This document shows, piece after piece, positions 50,569 through 62,407 of a stretch of DNA of 64,000 nucleotides. Numbering within the stretch: the first letter of the stretch is position 1; every line of letters begins with the position of its first letter. The notes beneath the pieces were generated by a model that was given only the letters and a program-made list of their open reading frames with translations, was not told where the DNA came from and made no database searches. The position numbers and the translations under genes were made by a program. Location of the stretch: assembly GCA_020466095.1 (NCBI GenBank), contig CM035808.1, positions 36,535,502 to 36,599,501 of the forward strand, written 5' to 3'. This DNA is from Chlorops oryzae (lineage: Eukaryota; Arthropoda; Insecta; Diptera; Chloropidae).

Positions 50569-51032
50569 TATATTCAAATTGAGCCCTATATAATCCTATA
50601 GAGGAAGTATATATGCCAATTCTCGTTCAAGTACCATTTGAATTTCAGGTGTTGGAGAAAATTTTTGAAAAACGCTCTTCTGCCACGCCCATTTCTCAAA
50701 TATTTTAAGATTACATTAATTGCTTTTAAATATGTTCCAATATGAAATTTCATCAAAATATCTGGAAAAATTCAGGTTTTAAAGCAATTTTTGTGATTTT
50801 GATGTGATTTTATTCCTAACAGACCATAGTATTGAAGGTATCCTTAAAAATGGCCCGATCCAATCCACTCTCGAACTTGTTCTTTCTCATGTCGCCGCAA
50901 ACACGCATACCAAATTACGTCAAGATAGCTGAACTCCTCCGATAAGAAAACTGTACACAGATAGACGGCCATGTCTTAATCGAATCGCCTGGTGACGCTC
51001 ATCATATTGTATAGCATGTATAGCCGATGGGT

Positions 51033-51246
51033 TATGCTCTTGATCCCAGGGTCCGAGGTTCGATTCCCGGCACAGGCGAAACGGAGTGTAATGTTCAAAG
51101 CCTAGCACTGGTTTTTCAAAAATCGCATGTTAGGGCCACACTACATAAAAAGACATACACTCACAGAAACACAAGAAAACCTCCTTGGTATCACAATGGG
51201 CCGATTAACGGCCTAAGTGGCAGCCACTTCAACCAACCAACCAACC
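51033..51246 (+). repeat. tRNA-derived SINE, copy 3, with 13-bp target duplication
   Basis: Starts in the tRNA-like head with B box GGTTCGATTCC, continues with CTTGGTATCACAATGGGCC and GGCAGCCAC, and ends in an AACC repeat. Direct repeats ATAGCCGATGGGT flank it (51020-51032 and 51247-51259). The A box is missing, so this copy is 5'-truncated, as in target-primed reverse transcription. Confidence 0.85.
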
Positions 51247-51971
51247 ATAGCCGATGGGTCCTGGGAGTTATACACAACCACTTAAACGCAATATATCTTC
51301 GACACAGAATGCGTCGGGTACAAAAATATATATCAAAAGATTTCACGACCTCGCATTCATCATTCTATCATCACGACGAACCTCCTTGTTTTTAAGATAT
51401 AGCTTCACTAGTGCGAGCGACGCCTGTTAAACATTTGCCACCTATAAGACTTAATGAGAACTCACCCTTTATATTATGGAAAATACTGGAGATAATTTTA
51501 CTATTCCAAAAAACGGTACTAAAGTGATAGAACTAAAAAAAGGGAATAATATACCTACCGCCGTCCCGCATCAAGAAATATGTTCAATATATTTATCAGC
51601 CCCGTTTCTAAATATTCCAGGTGTGTTTTCAATACGGATTTCAAAAAATTCTCCCATTCTTACCACACGCCATAGATGGGCAAAGTTCATTACCAGTACA
51701 AATTTCAGTACCAGTACAAATATACTGGTAATGCAAATCAAATTTCAGTACCAGTAAAAATATACTGATAATGCAAATTAAATTTCGCATACTACCGTGT
51801 GGCTTGATTTCAATGTGTCCCATCATACATATCTTACTTTGTTTTATTAATCATAGTAGTGATTGAGTTTTGACAAGACGTTTTCGCTTTTGTTGGTTAT
51901 TTGAATTTGTTGAAATCGAAGCAGAACACAAGCCTTTTTCGCAGCGGAGTTTCGCGCATTTTAATGAAAAA

Positions 51972-54900
51972 ATGAGTGATACTGAGGTTCTTGATTTCGA
52001 CAGTGATAATACGATGGATGATCCATCCAATTCTTCTGAAGGAAATGGTGGCTCCAAAACAAATTATTTTCAAGAAAGTGGTGGATCTAGGTACTTAGTG
52101 GCTTTCTTTTCTTTTTCGTCAATCCAAATTTACCCATGAAAGTAGCTGCGGATGCTTCTAATGTCGGTCTGGGAGCATACATTTGTCATGTTTTTCCGAA
52201 CGGTTCCGAAAAAGCAATTTGTAATGCTTCTCGATCTCTCACGGCAGCGGAGAAAAATTACTCTCAAATAGAAAAAGAGGGTTTGGCTTTGATTTTTGCA
52301 GTAGTCAAATTTCATAAATATCTTTTCGGAAGACAATTTACCTTGCAGACCGATCACAAACCTCTTCTCGCTATTTTTGGAAACAAAAAGGGAATTCCAG
52401 CGCATTCTGCAAGTCGACTACAGCGTTGGGCTCTCACCTTAATGTCTTACAATTTCCAATTAGAATATGTGCCTACGCAGCAATTCGGCGCAGCGGACAT
52501 TCTATCTCGCTTAATAGGAAATACGTCAAAGCCTAACGAAGACTCCATTGTAGCATGTATTCAAGTGGAAAAAGACATAAAAACGGTAATCAACGATATT
52601 ACGAACGTTTTGCCTCTTACCTATAATATGATATGTGCGGCTTCCAGGAAGGACTCATGTCTTCAAGAGCTAAAGAAATGCTTAAGATCAGGTAATTGGC
52701 CAGTTCATAAGTCTAACGATTTACAATGCTATTTTTCGAGGAAAAGCAGTCTAAGCACTGTGGACGATTGCGTAATGTTCGGTGAACGCATCATCATACC
52801 GAATTGTTATAGGAAACGAGTGTTGAAGGAATTACATAAGGGACATCCGGGTATGGAAAGGACCAAAGCAATCGCTCGAAGTTATGTGTATTGGCCCTTC
52901 CTGGATGACGAGATTAAGGCGTACGTGCAAAACTGTGACCAATGTGCGGCCGTGGCAAAATCGCTACCAAAGACTACGCTTTGCTCTTGGCCATTGTCTC
53001 AGCGCGCAATGGAAAGAGTGCACATCGATATCGCTGGTCCAGTCGATCAATGGTATTACCTAGTGATAGTGGACTCATTTTCGAAATGGCCACAGATATA
53101 CCAAATCCAATCCATTTCATCGCAATCAATATTGAATTGCCTAATAGATTTTTACGGCATTGTTCGGGAATCCAGAACTCCTAGTCAGCGACAACGGAAC
53201 GCAATTCACGAGTCTGCAGGTTGCTGATTTTTGTAGGAACAATGGTATAACTCACAGATTGACCGCTCCATATCATCCTCAATCCAACGGACAAGCTGAA
53301 AGATTCGTCGATACGCTTAAACGAGCTTTAAAAAAATTGGAAGGTTCTGGAACGCCCATTCAAAACCTCAATACATTTTTAAAATATTATCGTTCTTCAC
53401 CTAATCCCAGCATCAATGGGAAAACTCCGTCTGAACTTTTCGTCGGAAGGAAAATAAGGAACAACTTGGATCTGCTAAAAAACCAAACTTGAGCAAATCG
53501 GAACGAGATAAGAAGATGGAAAATCAGTTCAATAACCATCACGGCGCGAAGGAACGCAAATATACAGTGGGACAACCAGTATTTGCGAAGTTATACAAGA
53601 GAAACAAAATGGAATGGTTTCGTGGGAAAATCACGAAAATCTTCGGGAACGTGAACTACGAAATCGAAATAGAGAACATTCCAGATTTTCGCGCTGTACG
53701 GTCCCATGCGAACCAACTGCGTCCTCGTTATACCGATAACTGTAATCCTTCAAATGATTTCTTAATTGATTATTTTCAGTTAGACTGCCTACATCGCCCT
53801 TTAACGGACAACATGAACACCAATCCAGATGTCGCATTGCCGCCTGTAACTGATATCTCTTCACTTCCTACCGCACCTGATCATGGAGACACAGCCCCTG
53901 CAGAGTGCGAGAGTGACCCAACCGCAGCAACAGATAACGCTCCAACTACTCCGATTCAAAATAGTTCAATGGAACCACGCCGCTCTAAAAGACAGCTGCG
54001 ATCCCCAGTTTGGACCGCGGACTACCAGCTTTCTAAAAGAAGGAGAGATGTTACGATACCAGAATAAATGCTTGCTGGGATATACAAATATAATATATGC
54101 AGTTATCGTTTTTACCTTTTTTTTGTGATCACAATTGTATAGCAGCGTGCTTTGAATGTTCTGTCGCGAGCAACCGGGAGTTGCGCTTCAACCTCTTCGG
54201 CGTATGCACGCTGTTCTTCTTAATGTCTAGTTTTTGTTAATAAAGATTTATGTTTTATATTTTATATGTTCAAGCACTTGTTAATGTACAGGATTCAGGA
54301 ACATAACATAAATAATTGTTATTTATTTTTTAAGCAAAATTGATTCAACATATCTCGTGAAGGAAAATGAATTCGTTGGTGTAAATGAGATACTTTTTAA
54401 TGGCTTATTTTACAAAATTATTGAAAAGGTAAGTACGAGTATAAATTTCTCCACTTAGCTGCACCACGATAAAAAGAAGAAGTTCGCATTTTCATATGAA
54501 TTATGAAATTTAAATTTAAAGCTAAGCCGGACTTCACATCAGAGAGAAAAGCTTGGCATAGTTGCTATTTGTCAAATGTGCTCAAAACTTATTAAAGGAT
54601 CGCTCTGTGTTAGCTCCAATTTCTTAAAGCACTTAAAAACATGCCACCCAAGTAAATTCGTTGAGTTCGAGAGCCAAAAAAAAGAATACCGGAAAAAAAC
54701 CAGTCGGAGAAATACGTTTGATAGAGACATACTTAATTTTATTTGCCAGACTTGCTCTCCTTTGTCAGTATTGGAAAACCCAAGTTTTCTCAAGCTATTC
54801 CCTGGAAAAAACATTCCTAGCAGGCGCAACATAACAAGATTACTCTCTGAGAGTCATTTAGAAAATGTTGACAGTTTGGCAAATGATCTGAGCAAAGTGG

Positions 54901-56640
54901 AGTATGTTTGCACTACTGCTGACGTGTGGTCTGGCGCCAGAAAGTCTTTTTTGGGTTACACATGTCACTGGGTCGACGGTGATACGTTGGAAAGAAAGTC
55001 GGCAGCATTAGCGTGTCGGAGATTCAAAGGATCTCACTCCTTCGAAAGAATAGCCGATTTTATTTGCGAAATAAACAACCAGTATCGATTGCCAATTGGA
55101 AAAATTTTATATACAATCACTGAAAACGGATCAAACTTCGTGAAGGCTTTTAGAGAATTTGGCGTGACCTTAAGTATAAATTTTTTTTATCAGGGGTGTC
55201 GCAGAATCGGATATCTGTCGGAATCGGAATCAATATCGACCGATTCTGTGACAGCCCTGATTTTTTAAAAATTTAACAACCATATAAAATTTTTGTATTT
55301 TGATGCCCTAAGGTAATATAAATAATTCGGGAAACAGCGATGAAGAATCGGATACTAATGATTTTTCGGAGGATGCAGAACCTCTATTTATTGCTGTGAC
55401 TCCAAGACTGTCCAGACACTTTCGGTGCGCTAGTCACACCTTAAATCTTTTGACAACAGTAGACTTCAATGCGATTTTGAATTCTTCAAGCCGGTAATTA
55501 TTAGAATAGAAACGATTACTTTGTAGACCACACACTTTGCGTTTTCATAACTTTCCAAGAATCGTGTTTTGTGTACTCAATGTTCGCATCCCCTTGGCCA
55601 AATGAAAAACGTAACTTATTGTCAGGATTCTAATTGATATTTTGTAATTATTTTGTTAAGCTGTTCGCAAATTTGGTCAAAAAGCCGCAGGCCTAAGTCA
55701 GCAGAAATAATATATTCTATTATTTCTTCAAATCTTGTCACACCTTGCATAACCAGATGGAATTCGCTGTATGATGCAGTAAAAAAAAACTTCTGCAACA
55801 TAAGTCCAAATTGAGTGAATTGTGCTACCACTTGGATGTTCTTAAATTCGGCGGCACTGAAATTGAGTATTTAGAAGAATACATGAAGCTGATGCAACCT
55901 ATTGCAGAGGCAATTGATTTCCTGCAAAGTGAGAAAAACATGTTCTTTGGATACTTCCTTCCTGCTTTGGTTTCAATAAAAGATAAAATGCGGCGTTTAG
56001 AGTCAGAAAAGTTTAAATTTCTAAATGAAGCTAACAAAGAAATGCAAAAATCACTGTTGCGAAGGTTTGAAAAATATTTTTTGCTTACACCTGAAGCTTG
56101 GGATGCCGTAATTGCTGCAATCGTTATACCTAACGTTAAATTAAGATTTTTCAAAATCTTGTCGGAAACTGCATCTCATACCGAGGACGAAGCAAAATTG
56201 AAGTTGAACCAATACGCGCAAGAGTTTATATCCGAGCAGCCAACAGAACCACGTGAGACGAAATCTTCAAACTCAGAAGAATCGTTTTTTAGAATTTGGT
56301 GACGACTTAGGTGGTAAGGCATTTGAATTTGTTTTAAGGTTTCAAAAAATCTTAATAAACTTATTTTCAAACAGATAACATTTACTGTTCTCCTCAAGGA
56401 TCAGGACGGACGCTAATAGAAACAGCAGCATATCTGGCAGATGAGAATCAGAGCATTGAGTCCCTTAATAAGCATCCCCTTATTAAGAAATTATTTGTTA
56501 AATATAACACGCCCATTCCCTCATCTGCGCCGGTGGAGCGCCTTTTTTCTTATGCGGGCATTATTAATCGTTCACGAAGACAAAATTTAAGTGACACAAA
56601 CTTCGAAATGTTAGTTTTAAAAAAAGCTAACAATGCATAA
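51972..56640 (+). CDS. hAT-superfamily transposase, six exons, two homopolymer frame breaks
   Basis: Inferred exons 51972-52090, 54335-54428, 54522-55173, 55313-55493, 55757-56313 and 56375-56640 join with matching phases, about 622 residues. Exon 1 is an acidic N-terminus (MSDTEVLDFDSDN). Exon 3 starts with a BED-type zinc finger (ICQMC...FLKHLKTCHP), then the RNase H-like catalytic part: CTTADVWSGARKSFLGYTC carries the first Asp, and YTITENGSNFVKAF sits where hAT enzymes usually have TDN, giving Glu instead of Asp. Exon 4 has the CxxH motif RCASHTLNLL. Exon 6 has the C-terminal dimerisation signature IPSSAPVERLFSYAG...RRQNLS. In exon 5 a run of nine A (55781-55789) and a run of six T (56285-56290) shift the frame in opposite directions, so the exon length is correct but the literal frame is interrupted. 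Confidence 0.85.
52112..54067 (+). pseudogene. gypsy RNase H-integrase reading frame, frameshifted
   Basis: The frame opens in the RT tail/RNase H with the four acidic residues in place (ADASN, EKEGLAL, QTDHKPL, AADILSR). The integrase follows: an HHCC zinc-binding region (LHKGHPG...NCDQCA), then DDE motifs HIDIAGP, VSDNGTQF and NGQAERF. A chromodomain was not recognised; the C-terminal tail is basic (EPRRSKRQLRSP). A single-base insertion near 53161 and a short A run near 53477 shift the frame twice. It ends at a TAA overlapping the LTR. Non-functional because of the 5' truncation. Confidence 0.9.
54049..54308 (+). repeat. 3' LTR of the gypsy fragment
   Basis: It begins TGTTACG directly after a polypurine tract and ends ACATAACA, giving TGTTA...TAACA inverted termini. 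An AATAAAG signal lies at about 54239. The 5' LTR is absent, so LTR divergence cannot be used to date it. Confidence 0.65.
55192..55261. mobile_element. 70-bp hairpin MITE in hAT transposase intron 3
   Basis: CAGGGGTGTCGCAGAATCGG and its inverted partner CCGATTCTGTGACAGCCCTG form a near-complete hairpin around AATCAATATCG. T-rich flanks resemble each other (TTTTTTAT and ATTTTTTA), but a clean duplication cannot be called. It lies between the exon 3 donor (55174) and exon 4 acceptor (55312). Confidence 0.6.
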
Positions 56641-57097
56641 TTTGGCGAAAACATTATTTAAATTTCTTTCATTTGATAAAAATAAAATAAAAATCGCTTC
56701 ACAAATATTGAATAAATTACATAAAAATGGAGGTCATCTTTTTCTATATCAAAAAAAACTTTTGAACATTCTGACTTCATATTTCGATTCAGCGGAAAAT
56801 TCTACATAGAAACGATGTATCAAATGTCGAGGATATGAGAATTTTTGAAAATTTGTGGTGTAGTGTTATATACTTTTTGAATTGGTAATGCTTTTGTTTA
56901 ATTACCAGTATTTACTGGTACTGAAATTTGATTTCCATTATCAGTAAATTTGTACTGCTACTGAAATTTGATTTCCATTATCAGTACTTTTTTACTGATA
57001 ATGGAAATTAGTTTTGCATTAACAGTACATTTTTTATAGTAATGGAAATTTTAATGCAGTAAGTAACTAATGCTTTTTGCCCATCTATGCCACACGC

Positions 57098-58548
57098 GAA
57101 AGGGAGCATATAAAGGGACCACGAACTTCGAACATATTTAAGCAAAGGTATTCATTTGGAATAGATCTGTATATCTGGTGGTTTCGTGAAAATAAATCTT
57201 TATATACATATTTTATACATTTACGTAGTGACACACAAATAACATGAAATTTCATTATTTCGGATGGGAAAATGGTTTAAAATTAAACAACAGATAACAT
57301 CGGTTTTTCTCTTCAACTATTATTACTATTTCCTTTTGATTTCTTAATTAACATAATCTTCATCAAACATTAAATCCAAACAAAATGAAAAAAATGTTTC
57401 AAAATAAAAAATTATTTGAAAAAATAGTTTTAAGGAATCGGATTTTCAACTGAACCTTAAACCATAAAATTATCAAATTTAATGCGTAAAAATAAAATGA
57501 AATTCTTTGGAATGCTTAAAAAGAACTTATGCGGAAATGATTTTTGATATTGGAAAGGAAAATACTTATTGTTTTATACTACAGCCGAGGCAGTTAAATA
57601 ATGATGATAGCAAATCCAGCATACAAATTCATTCTTAAATATTATTTTATTCCGGTGTTATGAAATTATTAAAATTTTATGAGATTTTTACTTGGCTGTC
57701 TACGCAAGAGACCTACCGTATTACAATGCATGCCAATTGATTTGAGTTCAATTAAATTTACACGATTGCGGAAATTAAGCATTTTCCTCTAACCTCTAAT
57801 TCTAAGTTTAACTTTTTTTGCACTGCTTCAATACCGAAATTTATTCAATTCATTCAAATATGGATTTTATGTATATTAAAACACATCCTTAATCTCTTAT
57901 ATTAACGTAAGTGCTAAAATGGCCAAAAAAAAATAAGGTCGTTGCTTGATGCAGCAAAATGACAGACTGAACTTAGCTTAATAAAGTTTTTGTGACTAAA
58001 AAAGCTGTTTTGAATAAAACAGCTCTAAGGCGACGACGAAGTCTTTCTAAACATCTTTTTGGAATTGTTAGCCAAAAGAAGAACCAAATATTCAATTATC
58101 ACGCTCAAAATCAGGATTACTACAAATATTAATTTCAATGCTGAATATAAGAAATGAAAAACTGATAAATAAGAAACAGCGAGAAATTTGTTGAAACTAT
58201 TTCTACTGTTTTGATTGAAAGTTCGCAGCAGTATTTCAAAATTCATCAAGGTATAAAAATCTACAGCCGTGACCAATGAAATGTTCCTATTTGTTTCATA
58301 ACATTCTCAAATGTACAACTTGGCCTTGTTATTAAAAAAAAAAATATTCCTTAGTTATTATATTAATCCTTAATATTAAATTTCCTAAAAGCAATATTCG
58401 AAAATGTTAAGCCAACATTTAAAGGAATTTACAAAGGTACAGACACAACACAAAACACATATGAATATTTTAAAAACTAGCGTAACGAAAAATGAAAAAA
58501 AAAATCCCTTCGCAAACATCCACACATCGAACTACATATAATCACAAT
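57098..58548. other. Intergenic DNA including the snazarus 3' flank
   Basis: AT-rich. A minus-strand open frame at 58025-58276 encodes a hydrophobic segment (IFVVILILSVIIEYLVLLLA), but it opens with a non-ATG codon and has no recognised relative, so it is not called as a gene. Confidence 0.4.
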
Positions 58549-61500
58549 TTAATTCAAGCCGCCAGTGAGCGCTTGTTGTTTACTTCCTTGATTTTGAGAC
58601 TCGCTTTTGTCGTGCTTCTCGTGAGATTGTTGTTGCAGTCCATTGCTGTTATTCTGAGCAGCCGTTAAATTAGAAACGTTTGCTGTTGAACTATTCTTTC
58701 CAGTTTTTCCATTCGATGGCCGAGGTTTCAGCTGTCGTATTTCCGGAAAAAATTCAATCATCACAATTTCCAAAAGATCCTTTTTAAGAGAAAAAAAATT
58801 GAAACAAAATAATTACTTTTCAAATTCGACACACTCCCGAACTCACATAAAACAATTGTTTGTTATAAATTGGATTCTGCAACGCATCAAAGACCTTCAA
58901 TACACCATGTTTCGCAGCCTGTGCTCCGACTAAATTACACAACACTTCGGGTAAATTGTCCATAAGTAAGGCCTTCGCCGCATTTGTTGTCATTTCCTTC
59001 ATATCGTCTGATCGTACGGGGTAGCTAGATGCAAGCACACCACCTGGCCAAAATGATTTTAATATCGCAGAAAAGTAATAGTGCAGCATAGACTCCTCGA
59101 AGAGGACAGAGACAGAGTCACGAATTTGTCTGCAAAATAATATTTACTAATGAAATTGATTTTTCCTCGTTTTATTATTATGCCTTGGAATTTACCTATT
59201 AATTGTTCGTCCATACGTTATTTGTACAAATGAAATCAGGCTTTTCCTAATCCACTTAAAAACTCCTCCAACATCAAAAATTTCTCCCATTAAAGCATAC
59301 AAAGGCTCGGCAATCGAGTCCTTACTATCGGAATCAGCTAGTAATTTTGAATCGCCAGCATTATCACCCTCCAGATAAAATGATATATCATCCTCATCGC
59401 GGTGCAACCCGCCGAATAGATCGGTTGTTTTACTCGTTTCCGTTACTTTTGAAGCATCTCCTTTGAAGAGTGTTGCCAATGAGAATTTCGATTTTCTTGG
59501 TGATGGGAGTGTTTGCTTAAGATGATCTGAACTTGGACTTAAAAATGTATAAATTGCCTCGCTACCATTCAAATGATCATCATCTAATAAAAACTGTAAA
59601 AAAAAAATACGTTTACAAGAAATAGAAAAATAAAATATAACTAAAAACAATTTTCTTAGTAGGATTTGCAACACTCTATATTCTAAGGCCCATTAGCTAC
59701 TGTTCCGGTTAAAGTTTATCGTCATGATGTCCGCTCAAAATGTCAATATTTTCATACAAATTTTTTTGTTCTTCGGAACGAAAACTTTAATCAGAACAGT
59801 AGCAAACGGGCCTAATTGAGACAAATAGAATTCAAAGTTTAGGGCAAGATAAGATATTTAAATTCAGCACCTGAAGGTATGCATTAGAATATTTGAAAAC
59901 CAATTGATATCATTTTAAGCCTCTTTAAACGGAGCTTAATTTAGGCTTTTAATATATCCTCACACCTTTCAGGCCCTTCCTCAAGATTTGATTAAATGAG
60001 CAAACACAGATTTATCACTATTGGAAATATTCGGGATATCGAAAAGCATACTTTTAGGTGCTGAGTTAAAATATTTTCTGTTGCCCTAGTAAAGTTTCTC
60101 TGAAAAAAAAAAGAAATATGTTGAAAATGTTAATTAAAAAGTCCTGGTTTTTGGTCAACCAACTAAGATAATTGTTTGAATATATGCTCTTACTTACGTC
60201 TAGAAACTTTTGCATTTGAGCCTTTATTTTATCTAAAGCCTGTTTATCATTTTTTAAAAAGAATAATTTAAAATTTGTTGGTAAATCAAAGGATTTAACT
60301 GTTGTTGAAACTTGACGAAGCTTGCGTTGGAGTTCCTAAATGATAATATATGATGATAAATAAAATTTAAAACATGTCTCATAAAAAAGCAGCTTACTTG
60401 AAGTTGATTTAGCGATCGCATGACTACCCAGCCACTTGAGATACTGCCAGCTCTTGGTTCAGGCTTACCAGTTAAAGTGTTCACTTGACGCGGTGCGTTT
60501 ATATCCTCGTCAACGTGCACCAAAATCATCAACTGCAGCGATTCTTTTTCATCAGAGATCTAAGTAAAAACGCCATAAAGAATTTTCATTGCAATGGTGC
60601 AATCAACAGAATTTTATATGTATTTTATCTTTCAAAATCTCTGAGCGGATTTAATCAGTTTTTAGTTAAAATCATACCTCCACACTTTGAATGGTCGCTT
60701 TCCATTTGCCCAAGTGGTCTGTCCAAGCATCCGTACGTTGTAAATGTGCTTCAGTTTGACGCTTCTCACCCTTCAACCAGTCCATTTCCCTTTCTAAAAT
60801 TTGCAGAACTTTCGATTCCGGTTTAACGGAAAATTTTAAAGCTTCAAGGGCTTGATTTTTTTTCTCGATTCTTTCTTGCAATTGTTCAAGTTTTTTACGT
60901 GCATAAGTCGAATGTGCTGCAACATCCATAGCAGCATTGCTAGCACTGTCGCCGCAATCCAAAACACCAAGCTGTTCATCTGAATTATCATTAAGCACCC
61001 GTAACAATAAGGTGGGATCTTTGAGGTCATCGGAGTTAAGTGCATCCTTAAGCTGTCGATATTGATCACTGAGTACAAAGGGCGGGTAGTATTTTTCCTC
61101 TAATGTTTTTAAGATTTTTTTCTGTATATCAAAGAATATATCTGTTCCAGTGTCACCCAATAGAAAATTCTCAATCATTTTTCGTTCGTGCTTTTCAATT
61201 TGTATTTCGGGTTTCGGTACGCGTATAAATGTATAAAAAATCTCAGTACCCAATTGATGCGTAGCAGATTTGGGTGCATGTTTTAATTCTTCCACCGCTT
61301 TATAGAATCCCACCAAAGCACTGGCTTTTAACGGTTCCAAAAATAACGTCAAATAACGACGACCAACTGAGGTACTAAGAATTTCGATGAGACTTAAATC
61401 CTATAAGTTAGAGATGAATTCGGCATTTTATCAATTGACAATATCCAATATCTCAGAGACTACTTACCACATCACTCGCTCCACCGTGGTAGTTACCATT

Positions 61501-62407
61501 CCAACCGAATTTCGAGAGATTTTTTTCACACTGTACTTTCGCCAATGACAATTGTTGGACATAACGTTTTAGGCGCACAGCTGCCGTTATATCAGATCTA
61601 CTAAGATTATTATGGTCATCGGCATCAGGATCTAATCCTTTGGCACGCTGTAAATTTTGCATTGTTGTTGCATGCATTAAATCATTGACAATGCTCTTGC
61701 GTATCAAAGAGAGTTCTTCGAGATTCCCCGAGTTGTTGATCATCTTGAGAAAATCTTCAAAACTTGCTGCATACTCAAAACTTCGTTTACTAATGGCAGC
61801 CGCTGCCAGACGCGTCTCTATATTTTGTACTATTTTCTGGTTGATATAATCCGGTGATGTTATCATCTTAATCAGCGGAAAGAATACTGAAAAATAAAAT
61901 TATTAGATTTTTTCTTTTTTTACTCCAAAATATAATTCTCATACTTTTATAGGCTAAAATTTCACTCAATAAGACCTTCAGTGGAGACAGGGAATATCCG
62001 CATGGCAACAACAATATGAGCACAATCTCTGATAGCCTGCGCAGAAATTGCATTTCCTTTTCGTCGCTTTCCAAATATGCATTTGTCGAGAAATTAGGCA
62101 AAACAGACGTTTCAGCGCTAAATGCAAAATAGGAATGGATATAAAAAGCACCAATACAATACTTTTCAACTTACGCTCTTGCTTCAGCTATGCGTATTTT
62201 TTCCAAATGCACCGTCACTCGGTTTACCTATAAATAGAAAATGTTATGCTCTAAATTCGATGAAAGCTTTAAACAACTCTAACCATGTCCACTGCAATGA
62301 TTTTCGAAGCATCTATTTTTGCCGCGCGTCCATGCACTTTTTGTATGGCATTCCAGAGATCCTCGCGCACGATGTCGGTAATTAGTTTTGGCTTCGTAAC
62401 CACATAG
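58549..62407 (-). CDS. snz: Sorting nexin snazarus/SNX25 (PXA-RGS-PX-Nexin_C), ten exons, 5' end unresolved
   Basis: Sorting nexin of the SNX13/14/19/25 group; in flies snazarus sits at ER-plasma membrane contacts and affects lipid droplets. Minus-strand exons: 62407-62284, 62227-62175, 62117-61945, 61886-61468, 61400-60678, 60559-60398, 60335-60198, 59593-59196, 59129-58847 and 58779-58549, all GT-AG and in phase, giving 900 residues to the stop. Order: PXA domain (DIVREDLWNAIQKVHGRAAK through ITSPDYINQK), RGS domain in the large exon (IEILSTSVGRRYLTLFLEPL...FLLGDTGTDIFF), a coiled coil (KKLEQLQERIEKKNQALEAL), PX domain (WKATIQSVE|ISDEKESLQL...VVMRSLNQLQ), a serine- and acid-rich linker, then Nexin_C (AAKALLMDNLPEVLCNLVGA) and a Gln/Ser/Asn-rich tail. 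The exon at 62407 starts mid-PXA (phase 1), so one or more N-terminal exons lie upstream. No damage seen. Confidence 0.93.

Larger units (their letters stand above)
52097..54308 (+). mobile_element. 5'-truncated Ty3/gypsy retrotransposon in the hAT transposase intron
   Basis: The 3' part of a gypsy-type LTR retrotransposon: RNase H, integrase, a purine-rich tract (AAAAGAAGGAGAGA, 54036-54049) and one LTR of about 260 bp from TGTTACG (54049) to ACATAACA (54308), with AATAAA inside. Gag, protease, most of RT and the 5' LTR are missing. The left junction falls a few bases after the hAT exon 1 donor, so the fragment occupies nearly the whole of intron 1. Confidence 0.85.
51671..57089 (+). mobile_element. 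Near-complete 5.4 kb hAT transposon with nested insertions
   Basis: Inverted ends CATAGATGGGCAAAG and CTTTTTGCCCATCTATG are flanked by perfect octamers CCACACGC (51663-51670 and 57090-57097). Subterminal zones (51690-51785 and 56890-57070) contain many TACCAGTA / TACTGGTA / ATTATCAGTA motifs in both orientations, presumably transposase-binding sites. It encodes a six-exon transposase and contains a gypsy fragment in intron 1 and a hairpin MITE in intron 3. The perfect target duplication suggests a fairly recent insertion. Confidence 0.93.

Noticed and set aside
51025..51080. tRNA gene on the plus strand
   Set aside because: B box only; the A-box-like sequence belongs to the target duplication ATAGCCGATGGGT that recurs after the element. 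It is SINE copy 3.
52136..54067. Intact retroviral-type polyprotein gene
   Set aside because: Only the RNase H-integrase part exists, with two frameshifts, no gag, protease or complete RT, and one LTR.
58025..58276. Small hydrophobic minus-strand open frame downstream of snazarus
   Set aside because: No ATG at its start, no splice or promoter support, and no recognised homologue; hydrophobic frames are common in T-rich DNA.
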